DNA from: Malus domestica
Taxonomy: Eukaryota; Streptophyta; Magnoliopsida; Rosales; Rosaceae
Direction: 5' to 3'
Assembly: GCF_042453785.1 (NCBI RefSeq)
Contig: NC_091672.1
Span: forward strand, 8,388,501-8,452,500
DNA: 64,000 nt
Below, piece after piece: positions 24,659-35,700 of this stretch. The notes below the pieces were generated by a model. That model searched no databases and had not been told where the DNA came from. It saw only the letters and a list, made by a program, of their open reading frames with translations. Numbering within the stretch: the first letter of the stretch is position 1; each line of letters opens with the position of its first letter. Both the position numbers and the translations under genes were made by a program.

Positions 24659-25591
24659 ACACAGCTGTGTTGAGCTGGCTTAATATGTGTTGTTATTGTC
24701 CTGCATTTCATTATATGTATCAAAAGTTGGACCGTATTAGTATAATAATTAACATGCATTATCATAATGCATGGATCCATTTATTTGATACATACGTCGA
24801 CTAAACCTGTTGGAGGAGTATCGCGCAAGGATTAATTTAGATCTTCTTAGATTATGCTTTGATTAATTAGTTTCCTTATTGTAACTATGTTATGACCTCC
24901 AAGGCATACACTTGTGTGTGTGTGTATGTGTATATATAGCTATCAATAAAATTAATAATTCTATATTTTAGAGCTAACTGTTGCACATACGGTACTTTTC
25001 AGAATATGTAACTCATATTTTATTCAAATCGATTTTGCATTGAGACTTTTTTATGTATTACCCAGTACATCATATGTAATAATACAAGTAAAAATATATT
25101 TTTAGTATCTCTTTTCTTTATTATATACCATGTATACAAAATCATGGGCTAAGTACAGTGAAAATATCTCATTTACATCGATAAAGAGAGTACGCATATT
25201 TAGTTTTACTAAAAGCCCATGGGCCCAAACACACTGGCTTTCTCATTTATTCCAGCCCAAATCTCCAATTCCTTCTTTTGTTTTTTTTTTTTTTTTTGTC
25301 ATTTTTCCGTTTTTGTTCGTCCATTTGGTTTGCCAGTAAATTTCCCAGGGGGTAATTTGGACGACCGTCTTTTTTCTCTTCGGAGAAAACTCGGGCGTGG
25401 ACTTGGGATTTCCGCGGATTCGGTGTTTCTCTCTGTATCCGCGGAACCCAAAATCCAATCCAAACCTTCGGACAATCCGATTCCGGCGTCTCTCAACAAA
25501 TCCCGGGACTACATAATCCCGCCGATTCTACATTTCCAGCACGTTTCGTTTATTGGTGGGGAGCTTCTAGTGTTGTACATACAAAATTTGA
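24659..25591. other. Intergenic: end of unit B and promoter of the zinc-finger gene
   Basis: Homology to unit A ends at 24914, followed by a (TG)n/(TA)n microsatellite (24914-24940). Further on, GCCCATGGGCCC near 25216-25227 contains two site-II type motifs (TGGGCC and its complement), common in promoters of broadly expressed plant genes. A T-run and GC-richer leader precede the ATG at 25592. Confidence 0.6.
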
Positions 25592-27462
25592 ATGGGAACT
25601 CCGGAATTCCCAGATCTGGGTAGGCATTGCTACGTCGCCGAGTGCCAGCAGATCGATTTCTTGCCCTTCACCTGCGATAGCTGCCATCAGGTCCTCTCTC
25701 TCTATATATATACACGCATTTGTGAAATTATATACGTCCATATTATATAAATATCGAATGTGCATTGTGTTTGGAAATAGGGATTCTAGTTATATGGATC
25801 GAGATTATCCTCTGTTTGGTTGCTGAGAAAAGTAGAATTACCCAGAAAAAAAAAAAGAAGGGAAATTTTCAAATTTTGGTGATTCGCGGGCCGGGGGGAT
25901 TGCTTGAGAAAACGCAAAATGGGTGTGAATGCACATTGGATTGGATTATGAATTTGTATTTCTTGGAAAAGAAAAGGATGAAATTCCGGATTAAATTTAT
26001 CTTATCGAAATTTGAATGATTGACAATTTTCTGTCAACATTGTCTGGAAGCTTACAATAAATTTCTGATGTTGGCGTTTGCTTGAGTTGAAACTGTCTAG
26101 CTTTATAGGGTGATATTTCATTCCTGCTCTGTATTTTCTTTTGCTATAAATGTTTGTTTCGGATTCATGTTAGATTGACGTGCATGGTGCAATGTTTGGA
26201 TTTAACTGAATTCCAAGTACATTACTGAATATTTACTTATTTGATGTTAAATATCGAGGTGCTAAAGTTGTTTGCTGGGAATAAATTGAATGTTGTAGCT
26301 TCATGTTCTTAGATTACTCTAAGAAGTGGATGTTTTTGAGAAAATAATGACGGTGGAAAGTGTTTGAAATTTACAAACTGATGGTAAAAGGGAAGTGAAA
26401 TGTTTTGCACCCTCGTTCTTCCGGAATGGTGGTGTGATGCATCACGTAGATCATGCAGTTTTTGACCAAATTTAACCAAAGATAGTTAGGGGTTGGAATG
26501 TTTTCCATTTACTTCAATATTTTTAGGTCAGAAAAGCCTTATTTACTTAGGTTAATACAATAGCATAGTCTTCAATCTTTTTACCATCTTCCTAATTGTG
26601 GATTATCATTCACCTGCCTTATTTCTGCTTCTCAAGAATATTCAATGCTTCATACTCACACAAACCTGACATTATGCAGGTATTTTGTTTGGAGCATAGA
26701 AGCTACATTAAGCATAATTGTCCGAAAGGTGACCGAAAAAATGTCACTGTTGTCATCTGTCCCCTCTGTGCCAAAGGAGTTCATCTGATTCCCGATGAAG
26801 ATCCAAACATTACTTGGGAGAGACATGTTAACACTGATTGCGACCCTTCTAATTATGAGAAAGCCACAAAGAAGAAAAAATGCCCTGTCCCTGGCTGCAA
26901 GGAGGTCTTAACATTCTCCAACACAATCAAGTGCAGGGATTGCACGGTAGATCACTGTTTGAAGCACCGATTTGGACTTGATCACAAGTGTCCTGGACCC
27001 AAGAAACCAGAAGCAGGATTTCCCTTTTTGGGTTATTTAAGTAGGAGTAGGAAAGAAGTGTCAAAACCGAATCATGCTCCTGCTGCATCCTCCCCGAATT
27101 GGAGTAGCTTTCTTACTGCAGCTTCATCTTTTCGAGCCTCAGCTGAAGCAAGTGTGGCAAAACTGAGTAGCGAACTTAGCCAAAAGTGGCAGATAGCAAA
27201 GGATGGAACTGGGCAGAGTAGCAGCAGCAGCGGGAGTAGAAACGGGCAGGGTGAGGTGTGTCCTCAGTGTGGTGCTAAGTTTTCCTCAGTCACCACTCTA
27301 GTAGACCACGTAGAAAAAGTTCATGAGAAGGGTGGCAACCGAGCTGCTGCGGTGAAGAAGGTGACAATTGATGCCTGCCCTAAATGTAGTAAGGGATTTC
27401 GTGATCCAGTGGCACTTGTAGAGCACGTTGAGAGAGATCACGGCGGTACTTCAAGAGCATAG
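25592..27462 (+). CDS. AN1/C2H2 zinc-finger stress-associated protein (SAP11/SAP13 type)
   Basis: Two exons, 25592-25690 and 26680-27462, encode 293 residues. Two AN1-type zinc fingers come first (about residues 10-49, split by the intron after CDSCHQ, and about 101-143), each with the spaced Cys/His ligands of the family. Near the C-terminus are two C2H2 fingers, CPQC-x-HVEKVH (about 227-248) and CPKC-x-HVERDH (about 266-287). AN1-AN1-C2H2-C2H2 is the layout of plant stress-associated proteins 11 and 13, proposed to act in abiotic-stress responses, perhaps through ubiquitin pathways. The linker (about 155-225) is Ser/Ala rich with SSSSSGS. The first exon is confirmed by the AN1 motif continuing across the splice. 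Confidence 0.93.
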
Positions 27463-29720
27463 GTATCGTTTTTGGAGAAAGTATTTGTTATTTATATTTT
27501 CTATTGGGTATACATTACACGGTTCACAATGACAAATGACAAATGCATATATCTCTTAAGCATTCAGTCGAACTACTTGTGTTTTAAGCTGTAAAATTGA
27601 ATACAAAATTGTTCAATTATGTTTTCGGGATAGTGATTTCTACACATCATTTTTTTCCTCTTTTTTTTAAGTCAGCACGTTGGACCAACTTTAATAATTT
27701 GGTAACAAACTCGTTATTCACAGAAGTTAAACTTAAGACTCTTCACTTTAAAATGAACATAAATACTACTAGACGGACCGGTTGAATAATTTCGTTTTAT
27801 CTTCAAGCCAAGTGAAGCGCCATGACCCGCTGATTATTGTTGAGTGCGTGTCGGGCGGTTAAGGACATGATAGGGAACGGGCGTTTGAGTGCTTCCATTC
27901 GGAAAGAAGCTGAATAATCAACCTCGTAATTGTCCTTTCTCTTCTCTAACTTCCTCATCCAACCTCATCTATTTGTTATCGTTGTAGTTGGCCTTTTCAT
28001 TTTTTTGTATACTTTGTGTTTTTAAGTCACCAAGTCAAATATTAAACGGCCAAATACCTAAAGAAAAATGTTATAAAATCTAAAATTTTAAAAGTGAAAG
28101 AAATGTTTGTCAATATTGTTGTCCTTTTATCCTATCCTATTTATTTATGCATGTGATTTTACTTTGTGTTTTCAAGTCTTGTGATTATCATGTTCGTAGA
28201 TTCGCTAAAATGATGACTTGTATATTAGCTAAGTTAGCCCGTACTTTGAATTTGATTCTTGTTGGTTTGAGGATTAGTTTAGGATGATCTCCTAGAGCAT
28301 TAATTGCAACCCTTCATAATCTTTTTGATAAAATCGCTATCGTTTCTTTCTTAAAAAAAAAGGTATCATTTTAATGATTATAATTGAATTAAGTAACAGC
28401 TAAGATTTAAAGTACGTTGAAGTAAGAAATAAATTTTACGGTTAGAGAATTAAAGGAATAAGTACAAGGTGTCCATATCCTACTATATTGTGTGAGTTGG
28501 ACAGATAAGTTTCTTTCATGAGTATCTTATACACCTTCAAGATACTTTGAATGAGGAATCCCCTTTTAATTAAGAATTTTTGAAATAAAAATTACTTTTA
28601 TGTGTAATTCAATGAAGAACCCCTTTTAACTCTAAAGTTAAACTTAAATCAAGTATGACTTCAGACTTGACTCTAAAGTCATATACAATATCAATTTTTT
28701 CAAGGACTAAAGAGCGATATAACAAATTTGGAGTCAAATATGATTTTTTATTCTAAATTTTCCGGCTCATAAGAGATAGCCTAAAACAAAATTCATGGAA
28801 CTAAACTCCATGATAGAGATCAAATAAAAAATACATGAATACATGACATCCTTTTGATTCGACCGATATTCTACCTAACTTGATTAAGCCGACTTTGGAA
28901 ATATATAACATTTAGTCGCATAATACCAAGAAATGCAAAATCATAGTACCCCAACCGTTTTTTCCTTTTTCTATCAAAGTAAGGTTTTTACCAAAAAAAA
29001 AAAAAGGAAGAAATTAGGTAAATGAACTGTCAAAATTTCGGTTGACAAAAAACGCAAAAATTTAACTGTCGAGAGAGCAGAGAGCACGTCTATGATCACA
29101 GAACCTTAATATAATGCATCCACGTCAGCATGGACCCCAAAAATCTACCAAATCCCTGGGACCCACAAATTGAGCCGTTAAAACGTTATTGTCCCAGAAC
29201 TGCAGGTGCAGGCTGGACGGATATTATTTGGAGTATAAATTCAAAAATTCAAAAACAGAAAAAGGGAAGGACACGTAAGAAATCGCGGTGGAATATGCTG
29301 GAATTCCGGTACATTTTCTGCATGGCATAAGGTGGATTTTCCAGCCTCAGGTCTCCTCCTGCTCTTTGAAGGCGTTCATCGCCACGATTCCATACAAAGC
29401 GATCGAATTTCGATGTGTATTTGCGATTTTGGAATATCCTTTTGCTTGAATTTGAAAACCCACATTGGAAAATTGTATTGGAGATTGAATTGTTCTTGAA
29501 TTTTGAGGCTTTGATTGGATTTTTGAGATTTTGTTAATTGTTCACAGGCTGGTTTGTTCGATTTTAGAGGTACCCATCTCAGGTTCGAGCCTTTCTTTCC
29601 CTTCTCTGCACCCAAATTGTGAGGTTTTCCTCTCGTAGATTTGGAAGGGAAAGAAAGGCCAAGTTCTGAGGTGCCCATTTTTCCTGTTTGTGTCAAGTTG
29701 TATGTATCTTGTATTCAACA
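27463..29720. other. Intergenic region and promoter/leader of the EFR3-like gene
   Basis: AT-rich, with a SINE relative at 27653-27785 and otherwise no supported gene. The last 400 bases are less AT-rich and probably include the 5' leader of the gene at 29721. An upstream leader intron is possible but cannot be fixed. Confidence 0.55.
27653..27785 (-). mobile_element. SINE fragment
   Basis: Minus-strand relative of the SINE at 5671-5839: a T-run (27663-27668) at the 3' end and GAATA/AATACTACTAGAC-type sequence at the head. More diverged than the other copies. Confidence 0.45.
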
Positions 29721-32700
29721 ATGAGCGCTGTTTCGGGGGTGATTTCGCGCCAAGTTTTGCCTGCCTGTGGCAGCCTTTGCTTCTTCTGCCCAGCATTGCG
29801 AGCCAGGTCTAGACAGCCGGTTAAGAGATACAAGAAGCTCATTGCTGACATTTTCCCTCGTAACCAGGTTCGTTCTGCTCTCGTATTTTATCTACATGGG
29901 TTTTTGTTGCTTGCATTCGATTCGTTACTTGTTTCCTAAGATAGTTTTACCGTTTGTAAAGAGACTTGTGTGGATGATAATATATGACATCTCTATGTGC
30001 ATTTTTGTGGGTTTGGAAAAGTGTTGATGTTATGGTAGATATGTAGTCCATTGCTGGATGATGGCATTCTGCTGTGAAAACGCAACCATTTGACATGACT
30101 ATCAAAGTAATGATTCTTCCTAAGTGAACTAAAATTGAGAGGACAATTTTTTAACTTGCTACCATCCATTACATAGTCTAATCGAGTAGATTGAGTATTG
30201 AAGAATCGTCTGAATTGTCTGAGTTTTGACAATCCAAGTTCTTGAATCTTCTTGTCAAATAGAATCACTCCTCCAAACCATAAATTTTAACATGGTAACA
30301 TCTAACCAGTACTTGAATTAATTGACAGTTACTTGCCCATCCATTTTGTATTTATAAGCCTACATATATATTTAATATGTTTTGTATGTCGACAAATATT
30401 GAGTTTATTATGGCTTTGAAAACTAAATGAAAAACTAGGTATCTGCTAGTGTTGGATGCCTTGTGAGGCTAATCTAGAGTTATGTAATATGCATCTTTGT
30501 CTAGTAAAATGAGTATTTCGTAACTTTAGAGCACTCATGTAAACAAACGTTGAAACTGATTATGACTATGGTAGCCAATTGAAAGCCCAGTTTCTCATAT
30601 TGTTGTCTGCCATTCGAGGATGAAATGAGGCCTAGAAAGAACTGCTTATCGGTGTAGTAAGTTGTTTATGGCTCTAATTGAAAACAGAGCATTGTAATCG
30701 TTGTGTGCCATGTCGTTATTAACTGTAGGCCTTATGTATGATGTGTTGGCGGTGTTATGTTTTTATCTTCTTATGTACATCATGGTTTTTATTTTTCTTG
30801 AGAATTCAATTCTTATACAATGAGGTTCAGTTGGGTATACAAGAAAGAAATTGTAGGTTGCCTTTTCTTGATGCAACCAATGCCTTGTAGATGAATTTGT
30901 ATGATTTATTTTCTGACAATAAAAGAATTTACTTGTTTCTCTGGTTAATAAATACTAGTTGATTAAACCTTTTTTTCCCATTCTTGTAGTTTTTATTCTA
31001 CTCACCCAAGGGAGAATCCTGTCAGAACAGTCTGTAATAATGTATGTTTGTGTTACTCCCTTTTGGGTTTTTTTCCTGGTCAGAACACATGTTCTTTGAT
31101 GGAAAATCCTGGTTAGACACCATCAAATTTAGTTTCTTTGCATCCCTTAAAAGTATGAAGTTTCCCTATTCTGGCTTTTCTGTGAAATATTGTTCTATTA
31201 ATTTCTTAACATCAATGCAATCACTTTCTTAACGAATGTTGCATTATCAAGTTTCAGGACTTATTCTTTTCACTTTGACAGGAAGAAGGACCAAATGATC
31301 GGAAGATTGGAAAGTTGTGCGAATATGTTGCCAAGAATCCTTTGCGAATCCCAAAGGTATCAATTATATTCTGTAAATCCTAAAAATTTATTTTAACCTT
31401 ATTTGAGGGATCCCAAACATAACCTTATCTGAGGGGCACCTTGTGCGGCGCACTCTGGAATTTATTTCGATGAACTGAACCATCTTATGTTTTAGTTCTT
31501 CATTCAAAGGTCATCCTTGCAAAACATTGGACAAAACCGCTACCACTAAGACATCTAGTTGTAGCCAAGAAAATAGACCAATATGATATTTCAAGAAAAC
31601 ACTAAATTGACACCACTTAATTGAGTGGTTAAGGGTTTCAGATTTAAGTGATTTTTGCAAGTACAATCTTGAGTGAAGACATAAAACAAGGTGAGCTGGA
31701 TCATCAAAATACAAGGGGAGTGGATGTCCCTGAAATAACCTTATTTGAGGGATCCCTCAAGAAGCTCCCTCCATATATGTCCGTCATATATAACTTAACT
31801 CATGATACAACAACAACAACAACAACAAAGCCTTTTCCCACTAAGTGGGGTCGGCTATATGAATCCTAGAACGCCATTGCGCTCATTTGTGTCATGTCCT
31901 CCGTTAGATCCAAGTACTCAAGTCTTTTCTTAGGGTCTCTTCCAAAGTTTTCCTAGGTCTTCCTCTACTCCTTCGGCCCCGAACCTCTGTCCCGTAGTCA
32001 CATTTTCGAACCGGAGCGTCAGTAGACCTTCTTTGCACATGTCCAAACCACCGGAACCGATTTTCTCTCATATTTCCTTCAATTTTGGCTACTCCTACTT
32101 TACCTCGGATAACCTAATTCCCAATCTTATCCTTTCTCGTGTGCCCATACATCCCACGAAGCATCCTCATCTCCGCTACACCCATTTTGTGTACGTTGAT
32201 GCTTCACCGCCCAACATTCTGTGCCATACAACATCGTTGGCCTTATTGCCGTCCTATAAAATTTTCCCTTGAGCTTTAGTGGCCTACGACGGTCACACAA
32301 CACGCCGGATGCACTCTTACACTTCATCCATCCAACTTGTATTCTATGGTTGAGATCTCCATCTAATTCTCCGTTCTCTTGCAAGATAGATCCTAGGTAG
32401 CGAAAACGGTCACTTTTTGTGATCTTCGCTAGATTGCTCCGGTCATTAGTGTGGATAAGTATATAAATGGATATAGATAGGAAAGCAAACACAAGATGTA
32501 TGTGGTTCACCCAGATTGGCTACGTCCACGGAATAGAGGAGTTCTCATTAATTGTGAAGGGTTTACACAAGTACATAGGTTCAAGCTCTCCTTTAGTGAG
32601 TACAAGTGAATGATTTAGTACAAATGACATTAGGAAATATTGTGGGAGAATGATCTCGTAGCCACGAAACTTCTAAGTATCGGAGTGTGGTATCGTCTTG

Positions 32701-35700
32701 ACTTGCCTTTATTTGTCTCATAGGTAGATGTGGCATCTTCTTTGGAAGTATTCTTCCTCCATCCAGGGGTGGTATCTGTAACTGGTGGAGATGCACATGG
32801 TAATGTATCAATTTCACTTGAAGCTTACTTGTAGTTTCATGCTTGGTCAAGCGAGATACAAACCATGTAGTAGGAGTCCCCCAAGTCGCCGAGCTGGGGG
32901 ATCTGCTGAAAGAGGTGACAGACAAGGTAAGCAATCAGAGCTCCGGCTGATTGTTCACATTCTCCCTATCTTGCAGGCAGCATGAAGGATAAAGAGAAGA
33001 AAAATGAGGAGAGATGATATGGGATACTTTTGCTTTTGAAGAAGTAACTTTCCACAGGCTTATTCTTGAACTGGGCTGGAGGGTTTTCTGGTTTCCTCCA
33101 GAGTATAAGGCCGACTGAAGAATTTGAGGGTCAAAACAAGTCCATCAAATCTAGAGTACGTTCGACCCTGCTGATATGGGATACTTTTGCTTTTGATAGA
33201 GTAGTGGATGTATCGGCACGTGTGCTGTTACGCTTGTCTCCACATGCTTCCTTGTATCCTTCTCACTTGCCCTATCTGTTCCTCAGGCAGATGCAGTATC
33301 TTCCCTGGAAGCATAAGATGTTGAAGATGAGTACTCGAGAGCAATGCCAGGTAAGTAATCAGGTAAGGGGTTCCAGGCAGTCAGTTCCTGGCTGGAAGCT
33401 TGATTCCAAGTGCTGACTGATTGCTCTCTTTCTCCTTGTCTTGCAGGTAAGAACAAGGCCAAAGGAAAAGACAGGGAAAAAGCATGATATGGGATACTCT
33501 TGCTTTTAACCCTGATGATATGAGATATTCTTGCTCTAGTATAGCTTGTTTACAGAGGTATTATCGGGGGGGAAGAAAGCTGAATATTTCGAAAGGCTTT
33601 GTTGGGAGTGCCCTCTCAGATAAGAGAAAGGGTTGAGCATTTTTGCAGGTCTGCCTGTCCGTTAGGGATGGAAGTCGACATATATAGGAGTCTCCCTAAC
33701 ATCAAGTAATAATGCTATTCCTTTACCCTGCTTGGTTATAGCACGGTAGTGGGAGCTGCCAGCTTCACATGTTTTAACTCTGTCAGAGCACTTTGAAAAA
33801 GTGGTTTGTGGTATCTGGAAAGCTGATGTTGCGTGTGAAGATTACAGACCTGTCGGGGGTCTGGCTCTCGAGATTCGGAGAACGATGCCTCTTCGATTTT
33901 TGAGAAAGCAATCCTGCTGGGGGTCTGGCTCTCGAGATTCGGAGAGCGGTGTCTCTTCGATTTTTGAGAAAGTAATCATGTTGGGAGTCTGGCTCTCGAG
34001 ATTCGGAGGGCCGTGCCTCTTCGATTTTGGAGCAAGCAATCTTGTTGGGAGTGTTTTCTCGAATGTGAGTAAAGGTTGGGCATGTTTGCTAGTCTACCTT
34101 GCCACGAAGCACAGAGGTTGACACACAGGGACTTTCCAATTATCCAGCAGTGGTACTGTTCCTTTACCCTCTCTTCGATTTTGAGAAAGTAATCATGTTG
34201 GGAGTCTGGCTCTCGAGATTCGGAGGGCGGTGCCTCTTCGATTTTGGAGCAAGCAATCTTGTTGGGAGTGTTTTCTCGAATGTGAGTAAAGGTTGGGCAT
34301 GTTTGCTAGTCTACCTTGCCACGAAGCACAAAGGTTGACACACCGGGACTTTCCAATTATCCAGCAGTAGTACTGTTCCTTTACCCTCTCTTCGATTTTT
34401 GAGAAAGTAATCATGTTGGGAGTCTGGCTCTCGAGATTCGGAGGGCGGTGCCTCTTCGATTTTGGAGCAAGCAATCTTGTTAGGAGTGTTTTCTCGAATG
34501 TGAGTAAAGGTTGGGCATGTTTGCTAGTCTACCTTGCCACGAAGCACAGAGGTTGACACACCGGGACTTTCCAATTATCCAGCAGTGGTACTGTTCCTTT
34601 ACCCTTGTGGGTAATAATATGGTAGCTAGACCTTCAAAATTTATGTGTCTAAACTTTGTTAGTGTTGTTTCTTTGCAATTCTTTTACCCTTCTTGGTCAG
34701 AGCGATGTAGTAGGAGCTGCAAGCTTCACGTGTCTCAACTTTGTCAGAGAACTTTGGCAAAGTTATCTGTGGTACCCATGAGCTACTGTTGCGTGTGGGA
34801 AGTGGGTGATTGAACAGTACGATTCATGTGCTTTCTACTTCGCCAGAAATCTTCGACAGAATGCCCATAATTTCCGCAAAGCTGAGTGTGCGTGTGACAG
34901 GTGCTGACAAGGCTGGAAAAGTAGGTGCCTCTTCGATTTCTGAAATCGGCCCTCGTGGTCTCTGATCAGCCCAGCTTTTGAGAAAGCAAGCCTCTTCGAT
35001 TTCTGAGATCGGCCTTTGTGGTCTTTGAGCAGCCCAGCTTTTGAGAAAGCAAACACCTCTTCGATTTCTGAGATCGACCCTCGTGGTCTCTGAGCAGCCC
35101 AGCTTTTGAGAAAGCAAACGCCTCTTCGATTTCTGAGCAGGCGCCTCTTCGATTTCTGAAGCTTCGTCGAGTGCAGATTTTTATAGGGGCTGACATTAAG
35201 TTCCAAAGCACACTTGAATATCCACCAGTAGAAGCTCCATTCTTGCACTTCTAAGATCTTGATTTGTCCGACCTCTTCTCTCTTCAACACCTTTGAAAAT
35301 GTCTGGCCCCTCCGACTGTCGTTTTGACTTGAACCTTGTTGAAGAGGCAGCCCCGCCTTCTCCAGACAACATATGGCGACCATCCTTCGTCTCCCCTACT
35401 GGTCCTCTTACCGTTGGGGATTCCGTGATGAAGAATGATATGACCGCTGCGGTAGTGGCCAGGAACCTTCTGACTCCCAAAGATAACAGACTACTTTCCA
35501 AACGGTCTGATGAGTTGTCTGTTAAGGATTCTCTGGCTCTCAGTGTTCAGTGTGCAGGTTCTGTGTCTAATATGGCCCAACGCCTATTTGCTCGAACCCG
35601 CCAAGTTGAATCATTGGCGGCTGAAGTGATGAGTCTCAAACAGGAGATTAGAGGGCTCAAGCATGAGAATAAACAGTTGCACCGGCTCGCACATGACTAT

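Noticed and set aside
25219-25623. 134-codon frame overlapping the start of the AN1 zinc-finger gene
   Set aside because: It overlaps the leader and exon 1 in another frame, and the AN1 frame matches the family and splices correctly.
33801-35383. Several 60-180 codon frames in the cargo with repeated [12 protein letters not shown] or [10 protein letters not shown] peptides
   Set aside because: They are translations of the 217-bp and 60-bp tandem repeats in various frames. Only the 675-base coiled-coil frame is shared at constant length by all three copies.
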